Source: Nitrospirota bacterium (lineage in GTDB: Bacteria > Nitrospirota > Thermodesulfovibrionia > UBA6902). From it: DNA of 64,000 bases. The notes below the pieces were generated by a model. The model had not been told where the DNA came from and ran no database searches. It saw only the letters and a program-made list of their open reading frames with translations. Both the position numbers and the translations under genes were made by a program. The DNA is taken from positions 1 through 64,000 of the forward strand of contig JACQZE010000006.1 of NCBI GenBank assembly GCA_016207885.1, in the 5' to 3' direction. Shown here piece by piece: positions 36,284 through 45,472 of this stretch (position 1 is the stretch's first letter; every line of letters begins with the position of its first letter).

Positions 36284-36646
36284 ATGAAAAAAACAAATTT
36301 CGATCGTTACATGGAAGAGCAGATGAAGGATTCGGCATTTGCCGCCCGCTTTAAAGACGCTGGCGAGGCATGGGATGTTGCTCTGCAGATTACTGCACTC
36401 CGCGAGCAGGCCGGGCTTTCACAGAAAGATTTAGCGAAGATACTCAAGACATCACAACAGCAGATCAGCCGACTGGAGTCTCCAAACTACGAAGGACACT
36501 CCCTCAGCGCCCTGCGCCGTGTTGCCGAAGCACTTCATGCCAAAGTCCGCGTCATATTCGAGCCGGAGAAAAAAGGGAGCGGGATGCGCGTAGCTGAAGT
36601 TGGCGTAACGTACCATTCCAAACGCTCCAAAGCTAAACGGACATAA
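36284..36646 (+). CDS. XRE/HigA-type helix-turn-helix regulator
   Basis: A 120-residue DNA-binding protein. The helix-turn-helix is at ITALREQAGLSQKDLAKILKTSQQQISRLESPNYEGHSLSALRRVAEAL, followed by a VRVIFEP strand. This matches HigA-like antitoxins and Xre repressors. The start at 36284 is set by the promoter position and GAGAG 8 bp upstream. No RelE/HigE-type toxin gene is adjacent: coaE lies upstream and a minus-strand gene downstream. It is therefore an orphan antitoxin or a stand-alone regulator. Confidence 0.85.
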   Translation: MKKTNFDRYMEEQMKDSAFAARFKDAGEAWDVALQITALREQAGLSQKDLAKILKTSQQQISRLESPNYEGHSLSALRRVAEALHAKVRVIFEPEKKGSGMRVAEVGVTYHSKRSKAKRT

Positions 36647-36734
36647 AGGCTGATAGCTGCCTATTCAACTGATGGGTGAGAAAAGATATAGATGCTGATT
36701 GGCTTGAGTTTTTAAGGGCTAACGACTTGTCAGA

Positions 36735-37514
36735 CTATTTTTTATTACTCGGTGAACATGTTACGTTACTTTCAGTTCTGTGACAATCAAAAGCTCGATT
36801 TTGTGTCTCACATAATCGCCCTTCAAGAGTCATCGTAATATCTTGACGGTCAATGTACTTAGTAAATTCTTTTAAATACCATTCACCGCAAGCTTCTCTA
36901 TTAGGAATGGAAAACAATATAGGAACCTTTACCAACTCATTCTTGTTTTCTCTAATCCATGCATAATATTTATAGTTATCTTCATCATCTTGTACAACGA
37001 GATATTTTACGTTCTCGTGACGTCCTGTGCTATTGGTTAAAGAAAGTCCATCCCTGATTATATTTTGACCAATTCTCAATGGCCTGTATGAATCTAATCT
37101 TCCAATATATTTTCCATTCTCGGAATAAAACCTGATAACATCTGGTTCTGTACAGCATCCGTATTGAATAGTTCCTAAAATTAGGATGTCCTCAAAAGCA
37201 TCAACAATAACAATATCTTCTCCTGTGACTATTGAAAGAGTTATGTTCGTTGGTTGGATACTAATATCATGAACACATTTACCATAGGTTCCCTCAGTTA
37301 GACAAGGTTTTTGACATTGACTAACGACAGTGATTCGCCTCTCTGGTTGTAATTGCGGATCACTAACAAGCAAATATGATCTTTTTGATTTTTCAATGCC
37401 GTCTTCAACAGAATATGACCAACCAGAACTATCTTTATGATTCTCGGCTATTGCTATTTGTGGAATAAAAGACCACAGAATAAATGTCAGTATTACATAA
37501 AATATTTTCTTCAT
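36735..37514 (-). CDS. Exported cysteine-rich protein of unknown function
   Basis: A 259-residue protein beginning MKKIFYVILTFILWSFIPQIAIAEN, a clear signal peptide with AxA-type cleavage. The mature part is beta-rich with about eleven cysteines (CQKPCLTEGTYGKC, YGCC, EACGEW, RLCETQ, FDCHR, VTC), consistent with disulfides in the periplasm. The family is not recognised. Base composition is visibly more AT-rich than neighbouring housekeeping genes, suggesting recent acquisition. No obvious Shine-Dalgarno; TTGACA lies a few bases upstream but lacks a partner. Confidence 0.65.
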   Translation of the reverse strand: MKKIFYVILTFILWSFIPQIAIAENHKDSSGWSYSVEDGIEKSKRSYLLVSDPQLQPERRITVVSQCQKPCLTEGTYGKCVHDISIQPTNITLSIVTGEDIVIVDAFEDILILGTIQYGCCTEPDVIRFYSENGKYIGRLDSYRPLRIGQNIIRDGLSLTNSTGRHENVKYLVVQDDEDNYKYYAWIRENKNELVKVPILFSIPNREACGEWYLKEFTKYIDRQDITMTLEGRLCETQNRAFDCHRTESNVTCSPSNKK

Positions 37515-37622
37515 CGTAGTGTATGTCAAGCTGTTATTATTTAAACATATTGATGATTCCCTTATCGTCTAACAACTAAAATACAGCCGTCCGTATTTTC
37601 TATACAAAAAAACTTAATTCCC

Positions 37623-38534
37623 CTACCCTAAATCCTCAAAATGCGTCAGCCTCTTGAACTCTCTGTACCGCGCTTCTATCTCAGGATAATCAAGTGTCTT
37701 GAGCCTGTCCAGGCTGAATGATTCTACATTGAATGATGCCATGACGCTGCCGAAGATTATCGCTTTGCGGATGTTTGCAGGCTCAAAGTTCATCGTGTTG
37801 GTGAGATAACCCATGAAGCCGCCTGCGAAGCTGTCGCCTGCGCCTGTGGGATCGAATACCGCCTCAAGAGGATATGCAGGCGCTGCGAATATCTCCTTGC
37901 CCGTGAACATCAGTGCGCCGTATTCACCGCGCTTTATTACAAGCGTTGTCGGCCCCATCTTCATGATTATACCTGCGGCCTTCACAAGGTTCGGCTCATT
38001 CGCAAGCTGCCTTGCTTCGCCGTCATTGATTAGAAGTATGTCAACGCTCTTAAGCGTTTTAATGAGTGAGTCCTTCTTCCCGCTGATCCAGAAGTTCATT
38101 GTGTCGCAGGCAACGAGCGCGGGCTCATTAACCTGGCTGAGGACATCTCTCTGAAGGTCAGGGTCTATGTTAGCAAGAAAGACGACCTTGCGGTTCCTGT
38201 AGCTTTCAGGCAGGTTCGGCTTGAATGATTCAAAGACATTAAGCTGTGTATCAAGCGTCTTTGCCTCATTTAATTCATAACCGTATTCGCCCTTCCACCT
38301 GAAGGTCTTGCCCTCTTTCCGTTCGATGCCATCAATGTTTATGCCATGACTCTTTAAGGATGTAAGGTGCTTTTCAGGAAAGTCAGTACCCACAACCGCA
38401 ACAACAGCAACATCCGTGAAGTAGCTTGAGGCTGTTGAGAAGTATGTTGCTGAACCGCCTAATGCCTCATCAACTTCACCGAATGGTGTCTTAACAGCAT
38501 CAAATGCGACAGAACCTACAACGAGTAATGACAT
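37623..38534 (-). CDS. PfkB-family sugar kinase
   Basis: A 303-residue ribokinase-fold kinase. GSVAFDAVKTPFGEVDEALGGSATYFS gives the sugar-side di-glycine motif; the anion-hole/catalytic base motif is FDPTGAGDSFAGGFMGYL. Substrate is not determinable from sequence. It is followed upstream by a zinc dehydrogenase and an LsrF-like aldolase on the same strand with short gaps, which suggests one sugar or polyol pathway. Confidence 0.88.
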   Translation of the reverse strand: MSLLVVGSVAFDAVKTPFGEVDEALGGSATYFSTASSYFTDVAVVAVVGTDFPEKHLTSLKSHGINIDGIERKEGKTFRWKGEYGYELNEAKTLDTQLNVFESFKPNLPESYRNRKVVFLANIDPDLQRDVLSQVNEPALVACDTMNFWISGKKDSLIKTLKSVDILLINDGEARQLANEPNLVKAAGIIMKMGPTTLVIKRGEYGALMFTGKEIFAAPAYPLEAVFDPTGAGDSFAGGFMGYLTNTMNFEPANIRKAIIFGSVMASFNVESFSLDRLKTLDYPEIEARYREFKRLTHFEDLG

Positions 38535-38555
38535 ATTATTATCCTCCGAAATTAA

Positions 38556-39587
38556 TTAGCAATTTATATCCGGCTCAAGAATGACCTTTATAGACTCTTT
38601 TGCCTCTGCAACAAGCCTGAATCCATCCTGCGCTTTTTCAAGCGGCAGCCTGTGGGTGATCATATCGCTGAAAGATATCCTCTTGCCGCGCATAATATCT
38701 ATCGACATCTGAAGGTCATCAGGCCCTGCGCCGTATGAGGTCATGAGCGTTATCTCATTTCTCCAGAGATCATTCATCGGGACAGGCACCATCACCTCAG
38801 GCTCCGGCACGGCAAAGAAGAGTACTGTTCCTCCGCGCTCTACACATTTGATCCCGTCAAGCGATGCCTGAAGCGCGCCTGCGCATACTATCACGAGATC
38901 GGCAAGATGTCCGTCATTGGCATCTTTGATACGGTCATGAATGTTATCTTTAGCATTAAAGACAGCATCAGCGCCAAACCTCTTTGCGGCATTGAGACGA
39001 TACTCATTTATATCAGTTGCGAAAATTCTGCCTGCGCCGCTCGCCCGTGCAAGTTTTACATGCATCAGCCCGGATATGCCGCTTCCAATGACCAGAACAC
39101 TCTTGCCCGGCTTCAGTCCTGCGAGCCTCTGCCCGCGCATAACGCAGGCAAGCGGTTCGATAAAGGTTCCTTCTTCATAGGTCATATCATCAGGCAGAAC
39201 ATATACACCGTTCTGAACATTGATCTTTGGAATGCGGATGTACTCGGAAAATCCGCCGGGGTCATAGTTGGTGTTGTGAAGAGTGTCGCACGCTGTATGA
39301 GCGCCGCTGAGGCAGTACTGGCATGTATTACATGGGACATGATGGGAGACAAAGACCCTCTGCCCGACATTGTAATCGTCAACACCGTCGCCGACCTCTG
39401 CGATATATCCGGTAATCTCATGGCCGAGAACGCGCGGCGCCTTCTTGACGCGGTACCATTCCATAACATCACTTCCGCAGATACCGCTGGCGACAACACG
39501 CACGAGTATCTCTCCCTGCCCGATCTTCGGGATCGGCCTTTCTTCTATTCTGACGTCTTTGTTGTTGTAATAAACTGCAACTTTCAT
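38556..39587 (-). CDS. Zinc-dependent medium-chain alcohol/polyol dehydrogenase
   Basis: A 343-residue MDR enzyme. Catalytic zinc ligands in SGICGSDVMEWY and VLGHEITG; structural zinc lobe CNTCQYCLSGAHTAC; NAD(P)-binding VLVIGSGISGLMHVKLARASGA. Resembles sorbitol/threonine dehydrogenase-type members that oxidise secondary alcohols. Substrate unknown. Sits between the LsrF-like aldolase (7 bp away) and the PfkB kinase (21 bp). Confidence 0.9.
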   Translation of the reverse strand: MKVAVYYNNKDVRIEERPIPKIGQGEILVRVVASGICGSDVMEWYRVKKAPRVLGHEITGYIAEVGDGVDDYNVGQRVFVSHHVPCNTCQYCLSGAHTACDTLHNTNYDPGGFSEYIRIPKINVQNGVYVLPDDMTYEEGTFIEPLACVMRGQRLAGLKPGKSVLVIGSGISGLMHVKLARASGAGRIFATDINEYRLNAAKRFGADAVFNAKDNIHDRIKDANDGHLADLVIVCAGALQASLDGIKCVERGGTVLFFAVPEPEVMVPVPMNDLWRNEITLMTSYGAGPDDLQMSIDIMRGKRISFSDMITHRLPLEKAQDGFRLVAEAKESIKVILEPDINC

Positions 39588-39594
39588 ATGACTA

Positions 39595-40386
39595 TTACTT
39601 CTTATTCTTTATCTCATTGAAGATATCATTTGCTTCTTTAGGTGTCGCCTTCTTGTGGACAACCGCATGCAGCGCCTTCATCATCGCAACCGGGTATTGA
39701 TGCTGCCAGACATTCCTGCCGAGGTTTATTCCGATGGCGCCTTTCTGAAGGCCGTCATAAACAAACTCCATCACCTCAAGCTCTGTCTCGCACTTCGGCC
39801 CGCCTGCCATAACAACAGGTACAGGGCAGCCGTTAACTACCTTATCAAAATCCTTGCACCAGTAAGTCTTTACAACCCTGGCGCCAAGCTCAGCAGCGAT
39901 CCTGCAGCAGAGGCCGAGATAACGCGCATCCCTCTTCTCAAGCTCTTTCCCGACAGCGGTAACAGCCATTACAGGTATGCCAAAGTCTTCACACTCATTG
40001 ACGAGCTGTGCCAGATTAAGAAGCGTCTCTTTCTCGTATGGAGTTCCGACAAAAATGGACATCCCTACGGCAGAGACGTTCAAGCGTATCATCTCTTCTA
40101 TGGATGTAGTGAGCCCCTCATTTGCAAGGTCTTCGCCGACAACACTTGTGCCTCCTGAAACCCTGAGAATGATCGGCTTGGTCTTAACAGGATCAATAGC
40201 GTTTCGCAGCACGCCTCTTGTAACGAAGAGTGCATCTGCGTAAGGCAGGAGCGGTTTTATCGTCTCGCCCGGCTTCTCAAGTTTTGATGTAGGCCCCAGA
40301 AAATAACCGTGGTCTATAGGCAGGAAGAAGCAGCGGCCGTCAGGCTTGATTATCTGTGCGAGTCTGTTTTCCATTCCCCAATCCAT
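39595..40386 (-). CDS. LsrF/class I aldolase-family enzyme
   Basis: A 263-residue TIM-barrel aldolase/thiolase. DWGMENRLAQIIKPD, FLPIDHGYFLGPTSKLE, LFVTRGVLR, the Schiff-base lysine region ARVVKTYWCKDF, PVVMAGGPK and IGINLGRNVWQHQYPVAMMKAL closely follow LsrF of E. coli. No LsrK or Lsr transporter is present, so AI-2 processing is not implied. It is more likely a sugar-phosphate aldolase acting with the kinase and dehydrogenase next to it. AGGAGG-like sequence precedes the start. Confidence 0.85.
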   Translation of the reverse strand: MDWGMENRLAQIIKPDGRCFFLPIDHGYFLGPTSKLEKPGETIKPLLPYADALFVTRGVLRNAIDPVKTKPIILRVSGGTSVVGEDLANEGLTTSIEEMIRLNVSAVGMSIFVGTPYEKETLLNLAQLVNECEDFGIPVMAVTAVGKELEKRDARYLGLCCRIAAELGARVVKTYWCKDFDKVVNGCPVPVVMAGGPKCETELEVMEFVYDGLQKGAIGINLGRNVWQHQYPVAMMKALHAVVHKKATPKEANDIFNEIKNKK

Positions 40387-40420
40387 AAAACATCCTCCTT
40401 AAGTGATTCAAATAAGTTAC

Positions 40421-40445
40421 GTCATTCCGGACAAGCCGGAATGAC
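40421..40445. repeat. GTCATTCCGG-type short palindrome
   Basis: GTCATTCCGG, a 5-base loop ACAAG, then CCGGAATGAC: a 25-bp hairpin in the 75-bp gap upstream of the LsrF-like gene. It corresponds to a single arm of the larger inverted repeat at 16610-16679 and belongs to the same dispersed family. Confidence 0.85.
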
Positions 40446-40461
40446 AAATTGGTAAACTATT

Positions 40462-41259
40462 TTATTTACCGGAACTGTCTTTTTTAGTTAAATGCTCGTC
40501 CTTTACCTTAAGCGACTGCTCAAGCATCATCACATACTTGATATACATGGCGCCGAATTTGATAAGCGCCACATCATTATTCCTGATATCTTCAACAACA
40601 GTTTTATCTATATCAAAGATATCGAGGAACCTGCTTTCAAAGATATATCTTCTAAACCTGTCGAGGTCATAGCTCGCCATGTAGAACTGGAACTGCTTCT
40701 TTTCATCGAGCCCCGGTTCATTCGGGAGGTTCTTTCTCATCTGGATGGACTTCCACTCTCTGTTGACCTCATCATACTTATCAACCTCCTGGTCATTTCT
40801 CCAGGAAGCGACAGTCCATTCTTTATCCTCTTCAAAACCAAGGCAGTGAGCCTCATTAATTAAAAAATAAAACTCTTCATCAACAGGCCCGTTCTTGCCG
40901 TCAACCTTGAGCGTGCCCTGCCCTACAGGATAATAACGGCAGTTTGCCGGCCGGTCTGCATAAACACTGCATCCTTCCTCTGTGACAAAAGGGCACTTTC
41001 TCTCCTTGTCATTATTCATCATAAGCATGGCGTAAGGGTGCGAAGAATTATCATCGACCTTCATATATGTATACTTGTCCAGAAACTCTTCTGAAGACAG
41101 GCCGAGCCTCTTCTTCAGCCTCAGTACATCATATGGAGTAAGGAGTATATCTATATTGCTGCAGCATTTTGTAAAACACTTGATATCCTTATGGCATCTG
41201 AATTTGAATTTGGAACCAAGCGAAAGTTTGGTTTTGACAACAGCATCCATCTTTGACAT
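40462..41259 (-). CDS. YkgJ-type cysteine-cluster protein
   Basis: A 265-residue protein with the YkgJ zinc/iron-chelating cysteine cluster: FRCHKDIKCFTKCC near the N-terminus and KCPFVTEEGCSVYADRPANCRYYPVG after it. The start at 41259 is chosen because GGAGG lies 5 bp upstream; the ATG at 41289 lacks a site. The C-terminal half is helical and unrecognised. The family is of unknown function and probably binds a metal cluster. It lies between a MEMO gene and the sugar cluster. Confidence 0.87.
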   Translation of the reverse strand: MSKMDAVVKTKLSLGSKFKFRCHKDIKCFTKCCSNIDILLTPYDVLRLKKRLGLSSEEFLDKYTYMKVDDNSSHPYAMLMMNNDKERKCPFVTEEGCSVYADRPANCRYYPVGQGTLKVDGKNGPVDEEFYFLINEAHCLGFEEDKEWTVASWRNDQEVDKYDEVNREWKSIQMRKNLPNEPGLDEKKQFQFYMASYDLDRFRRYIFESRFLDIFDIDKTVVEDIRNNDVALIKFGAMYIKYVMMLEQSLKVKDEHLTKKDSSGK

Positions 41260-41309
41260 ATAAGCCTCCAGCCCGGAGTTCGGGATCATTCAGGTATTTT
41301 ATGAAGAGT

Positions 41310-42113
41310 TTATTTTACTATAACCCCGGCGTATCCTACAACGTGCTTATAGTCACCGCTGACATCACCGGAGGTCATGTACTTGACAAGGCGCGCCTCT
41401 TTTGCGCCTAATCTGTTGGCAGCATGAAGCATGGCCGTTACAGGGGCATACCCGCACATTGAGATGTGTTCTTTTTTCACTGTCCTGTAAAGGCCTTCGG
41501 CATCAAGGCTCATGATCTTTTGAATCGCCATATTGTCCTTTGCGCGGGCAACAGAGTCTTCCTCGTAATGGCTCATGTCTGAGCTTGCAATGATCGTGAC
41601 CGGATAATCCGTATCATGTATGGCATCGGCAAGGCTCTCTCCCAACATCCTGCATGACTCAGCCGAATCAGACATGATCGTGACAGGCACGATATTCACC
41701 TCTGATGAAAAATGGATGATAAAAGGAAGCTGTACCTCTATAGAGTGTTCCATCGTATGTGCGAGCGTATCTTCTTCAACAAGGCTCGAAGCTTTTAATA
41801 TTTTCTTTGCAAGGCCCTCGTCTATCTTCAGGCTGCCTGTGGGCAGCTGCCATTCACCTGAAGCCATCATGGAGACAGCGCTTCCAAGGCCGGTGTGGTT
41901 AGGACTGAGGATAATGAAGGTACTTGGGAATTTTATCCTTGAATAGACCGCGCCTGCGACGGCGCCGGAATACATGAGCCCGGCATGCGGAGATACTATC
42001 CCGATCGCTTTGTCCTTAACCGCGTCATGAACCACATACCCGTTCACTTCTTCTGTGAGATCTGACGGAGATGAGGGGTAAAAACTGCCTGCAACAGCTG
42101 GTTTCCTTATCAT
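41310..42113 (-). CDS. MEMO1-family protein (AmmeMemoRadiSam system protein B)
   Basis: A 267-residue MEMO protein: RKPAVAGSFYPSSPSDL, GIVSPHAGLMYSGAVAGAVY with a putative metal-binding His, ILSPNHTGLG, TMEHSIEVQLPFI and ASSDMSHYEED. In bacteria MEMO usually sits with an AMMECR1 domain and a radical SAM protein; neither is adjacent here. The enzymatic role is undefined, with dioxygenase-like folds as relatives. Confidence 0.92.
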   Translation of the reverse strand: MIRKPAVAGSFYPSSPSDLTEEVNGYVVHDAVKDKAIGIVSPHAGLMYSGAVAGAVYSRIKFPSTFIILSPNHTGLGSAVSMMASGEWQLPTGSLKIDEGLAKKILKASSLVEEDTLAHTMEHSIEVQLPFIIHFSSEVNIVPVTIMSDSAESCRMLGESLADAIHDTDYPVTIIASSDMSHYEEDSVARAKDNMAIQKIMSLDAEGLYRTVKKEHISMCGYAPVTAMLHAANRLGAKEARLVKYMTSGDVSGDYKHVVGYAGVIVK

Positions 42114-42142
42114 AATTTGATGTAAACCTTCCGCTGTTTTAT

Positions 42143-43507
42143 TTAAAAGTTTTCAATACCGATAAAGTCTTTGAATTTTGTGTACTTGTCAATAAATGTA
42201 AGCTTTTCTCTTCCTGTCGGGCCGTTTCTCTGTTTGGCTATATCAAGCTCTGCGATACCCTGATCAGCAGAGCCCTTACTGTAATATTCATCCCTATAAA
42301 GGAACAGGATTATATCCGCGTCCTGCTCGATCGCCCCGGACTCTCTGAGGTCTGCGATCACAGGGCGTTTGTTCTCTCTCATTTCACAGCTCCTGTTCAA
42401 CTGGCTGATAACGATAACCGGCACTGAAAGGTCTTTTGCAAGCGCCTTGAGCGAACGTGAAATTTCTGATATTACCTGTTCCCTTGCGAAAGGCGTGCCT
42501 ACGCCGCTCATAAGCTGAAGATAGTCGATAATTATAAGCGCCAGGCCGTGCTCTTTTTTCAGCCTCCTGCACTTGGCTCTGATATCAAGCACCGAGTTGA
42601 ATGAATCATCGATGTATATTGGAGCCTCAGCAAGCCTGCCTGCGGCATTGACAAGCTTTCTGTAATCTTCTTTACTGTGGTAACCTGAGCGGACGCTGCT
42701 GGAACTGACCTCGCCTTCTGAACATATCATTCTTAAGGCAAGCTGCTCCTTGGTCATTTCGAGGCTGAATATCGCGACAGTGGCCTTAACCTCTATACCT
42801 ACATGCGTCGCGATATTAAGGCAGAAGGCGGTTTTGCCCATACCGGGACGGGCGCCTACAACGATAAGATCGCCCGGATTAAAGCCGGTTGTAAGCTTGT
42901 CAAGATCAATAAATCCAGTGGGCAGGCCGGTGATAAGCTCCTTTTTATCGTAGAGCCTGTCTACAAGATCTATCGTATCCTTGAGCACATCCTTAATATG
43001 AGTATAGGATTTCCCCGTCTTCTTCTCATTGATGGCGAACATCTTTGTCTCTGCGATATCAATAAGCGCTCCGACATCCTGATCGCCGTCATAGCCCATT
43101 GAAATGATCTCAGTGGAGGTCTTAATGAGATTTCTGAAGATAGCCTTCTCTTTGACTATCTTTGCGTGGTATCTGACATTTGCCGCGGTAGGGACTATGC
43201 TGACTATGTAGCTTATGTATGAGGCTCCGCCGACTTCCTTGAGCTGGTTCTGTTTTGAGAGCTGCTCAGTAAGTGTTATAGAATCTATCGGTTCGTCTTT
43301 CTCGTAGAGATCCAGCATAGCGCTGTAGATCTTCTTATGAGCATCCTTGTAGAAGTCATCTGCTGTAATAAACTCTAAGGCTGAACCGATAGAATCCTTC
43401 TCTAACATTATCGCGCCTAACACGGACTGTTCCGCCTCGATATTCTGAGGAGGCACACGGTCGGAAGGAAATTTTATTATCTTATCGTCCTGAGCGCGTT
43501 CGAGCAT
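42143..43507 (-). CDS. dnaB: Replicative DNA helicase
   Basis: A 454-residue hexameric helicase. N-terminal primase-interaction domain (PPQNIEAEQSVLGAIMLEKDS) and RecA-like domain with Walker A GARPGMGKTAFCLN, Walker B IIIDYLQLM, and DLRESGAIEQDADIILFL. No intein. It follows rplI immediately, the conserved rplI-dnaB order. Confidence 0.97.
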   Translation of the reverse strand: MLERAQDDKIIKFPSDRVPPQNIEAEQSVLGAIMLEKDSIGSALEFITADDFYKDAHKKIYSAMLDLYEKDEPIDSITLTEQLSKQNQLKEVGGASYISYIVSIVPTAANVRYHAKIVKEKAIFRNLIKTSTEIISMGYDGDQDVGALIDIAETKMFAINEKKTGKSYTHIKDVLKDTIDLVDRLYDKKELITGLPTGFIDLDKLTTGFNPGDLIVVGARPGMGKTAFCLNIATHVGIEVKATVAIFSLEMTKEQLALRMICSEGEVSSSSVRSGYHSKEDYRKLVNAAGRLAEAPIYIDDSFNSVLDIRAKCRRLKKEHGLALIIIDYLQLMSGVGTPFAREQVISEISRSLKALAKDLSVPVIVISQLNRSCEMRENKRPVIADLRESGAIEQDADIILFLYRDEYYSKGSADQGIAELDIAKQRNGPTGREKLTFIDKYTKFKDFIGIENF

Positions 43508-43957
43508 TTATGTTTCTGTTCTTTTGACTTCCAGCTTAATGGTTGTGGCCACATCCTTATAAAGTTTTACAGGCAGTTCATAAGAACCGAGGCGTTTGAT
43601 CGGCTCGCCGAGAACGATCTTTCTTTTATCTATTTCAACTCCCTGCTTTAAAACAGCTTCAGCAATATCCGCAGCTGTAACCGCGCCGAAGAGCTTGTCC
43701 TCCTCACCGGCCTGTGCCTCGATTGTAACTGATATGGAAGAAAGCTTTGAAGCAAGGTCCTTCCAGTTCTTGACAACCTTTGCGGCCTTTGACTCGATCT
43801 TCTTCTTCTCATGTTCAAACTGTTTGATATTCTTAGGATTCGCCTCTACCGCAAGGTTTTTGGGTATAAGATAGTTCCTTCCGTAACCCTTTGCTACCTC
43901 AAGGACGGCGCCAATCGTGCCAAGATTCTCTACATCTTCTCTTAAAATAACTTTCAT
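43508..43957 (-). CDS. rplI: Ribosomal protein bL9
   Basis: A 149-residue ribosomal protein. Start at 43957 (MKVILREDVENLGTIGAVLEVAKGYGRNYLIPKNLA) is the family N-terminus with AGGAG about 7 bp upstream; the longer frame to 44047 adds an unrelated 30 residues. The central helix and C-terminal domain (KLFGAVTAADIAEAV) are intact. Located one base from dnaB. The usual rpsF-ssb-rpsR genes are not upstream; a GlcD-type oxidase is. Confidence 0.97.
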   Translation of the reverse strand: MKVILREDVENLGTIGAVLEVAKGYGRNYLIPKNLAVEANPKNIKQFEHEKKKIESKAAKVVKNWKDLASKLSSISVTIEAQAGEEDKLFGAVTAADIAEAVLKQGVEIDKRKIVLGEPIKRLGSYELPVKLYKDVATTIKLEVKRTET

Positions 43958-44067
43958 GTCATATCTCCTGTTTATGTGATTTATCTGATCTTGCCAGAAA
44001 AGAGTATTTATTATACCCAAGAAGGTAAAAAAAATAAAAGAATTCAAACAAGGTAAAAAAACTGAGA

Positions 44068-45426
44068 TCAGGCAGACGGGAAGATCTTCCCCGGATTCAT
44101 AATGCCACGCGGATCAAAAACATCCTTTATTGCCCTCATTAAACCGATACTTGCGTCAGACAGCTCCATGCGGAGATATTTTGACTTTGTAATGCCAACC
44201 CCGTGTTCGCCTGATATTGTGCCGCCCAGTTTCAGTGTCTCCGCAAATATATCCTTAACAGCATAGTTCGCTCTCTGATACTCTTCCTTGTTATTTCTGT
44301 CTGTCATTATATTCACATGAATATTGCCGTCACCGGCATGGCCGAAGTTCACGATCTTTAAGTTATACTTTTCTTCAATGAGCTTAATTGACCGGATTAT
44401 TTGCGGTATTTTAGTTCTCGGCACAACTATATCCTCATTTATCTTGTCAGGCTTAAGGTAATAAAGGGCGGGTGAAAGCGCTTTTCTTGATTCCCAAAGC
44501 CGCTCTCTTGCGTATATGCCGTCTGCAATGCTTACATCTGCTCCCATACTGGCGCAGATTGATGCGATCTTGTCAGCGTCTTTCCTGACGAGGTCTGAAG
44601 CACCGTCCACCTCTATCAGCAGAAGCGCCTCAGAGTTGCCCGGCAATCCGACAGGCCTGTAGCTTTCCACCGCCTGTATCGCTCCAGAATCCATAAACTC
44701 AAGCGTCCTTGGTATTGTTCCTGATGCGACTATCATCGGAACAGATTCAGAGGCTTTCTCAAGGCTGCTGAATGAACATAGCATTGTAATCACCTCTTCA
44801 GGCAGCGGGAGCACCTTTAAAAATATCTTTGTGACAGTACAAAGCGTTCCCTCAGACCCGACGATAAGCCATGACAGGTCATACCCGACAACGCCCTTGT
44901 GTGTCTTCACGCCTGTCGTGATTACAGCGCCGTCAGAAAGAACGACTTCAAGCCCAAGCACATAGTCTCTTGTCACTCCATATTTTACCGCTCTCGGCCC
45001 GCCGGCATTTTCAGCCACATTCCCGCCTATCGTGCAGAAGTTCATGCTTGTCGGGTCTGGAGGATAAAAAAGCCCTAAAGGCTCAAGCTTGTCCTGAAGG
45101 TGTTTATTGATAACTCCCGGCTCGAGAGTAACAACCATATTCCGTTCGTCAATATCTATTATCCTGTTCATACCTTCAAGAGAGATGACCATAGAGTCGT
45201 TCAGCGGGACAGAGCCGCCTGTCATCCCTGACCCGGCTCCTCTGGGCACAATAGAAATGTTGTTCTCAAAAGCGTACTGCGCCGCCTTTGAGACCTCCTC
45301 AGTATTTACAGGCCTGACTACTGCGGAGGGAATCCCTTCTTCTTTTGAAGCATCAAAACCGTAACAGAAGAGTTCCTCTGCCTCAGTGCTGACCCTGCCG
45401 GGAAGTATGTCTTTAAGGTCTTTCAT
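44068..45426 (-). CDS. FAD-linked oxidase, GlcD/D-lactate dehydrogenase type
   Basis: A 452-residue flavoprotein. FAD-binding PCMH domain with VPRGAGSGMTGGSVPL and GGNVAENAGGPRAVKYGVTRDYVLGLEVV, and the C-terminal cap with FGHAGDGNIHVNIM and GGTISGEHGVGITKSKYL. Oxidises a 2-hydroxy acid such as glycolate or D-lactate; the acceptor subunits (GlcE/GlcF, an iron-sulfur protein) are not adjacent. Assigned as glcD-like with the substrate open. Confidence 0.9.
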   Translation of the reverse strand: MKDLKDILPGRVSTEAEELFCYGFDASKEEGIPSAVVRPVNTEEVSKAAQYAFENNISIVPRGAGSGMTGGSVPLNDSMVISLEGMNRIIDIDERNMVVTLEPGVINKHLQDKLEPLGLFYPPDPTSMNFCTIGGNVAENAGGPRAVKYGVTRDYVLGLEVVLSDGAVITTGVKTHKGVVGYDLSWLIVGSEGTLCTVTKIFLKVLPLPEEVITMLCSFSSLEKASESVPMIVASGTIPRTLEFMDSGAIQAVESYRPVGLPGNSEALLLIEVDGASDLVRKDADKIASICASMGADVSIADGIYARERLWESRKALSPALYYLKPDKINEDIVVPRTKIPQIIRSIKLIEEKYNLKIVNFGHAGDGNIHVNIMTDRNNKEEYQRANYAVKDIFAETLKLGGTISGEHGVGITKSKYLRMELSDASIGLMRAIKDVFDPRGIMNPGKIFPSA

Positions 45427-45472
45427 GGTTATATCTCAGAAATAAATAAAACTGGAGGATTACAGGATGAAA

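Noticed and set aside
38907-39620. A 237-residue plus-strand frame
   Set aside because: It lies entirely opposite the zinc dehydrogenase gene, whose motifs are clear; codon content is that of an antisense frame.
43958-44047. N-terminal extension of bL9
   Set aside because: The 30 extra residues match no bL9 sequence, and a good Shine-Dalgarno precedes the ATG at 43957.
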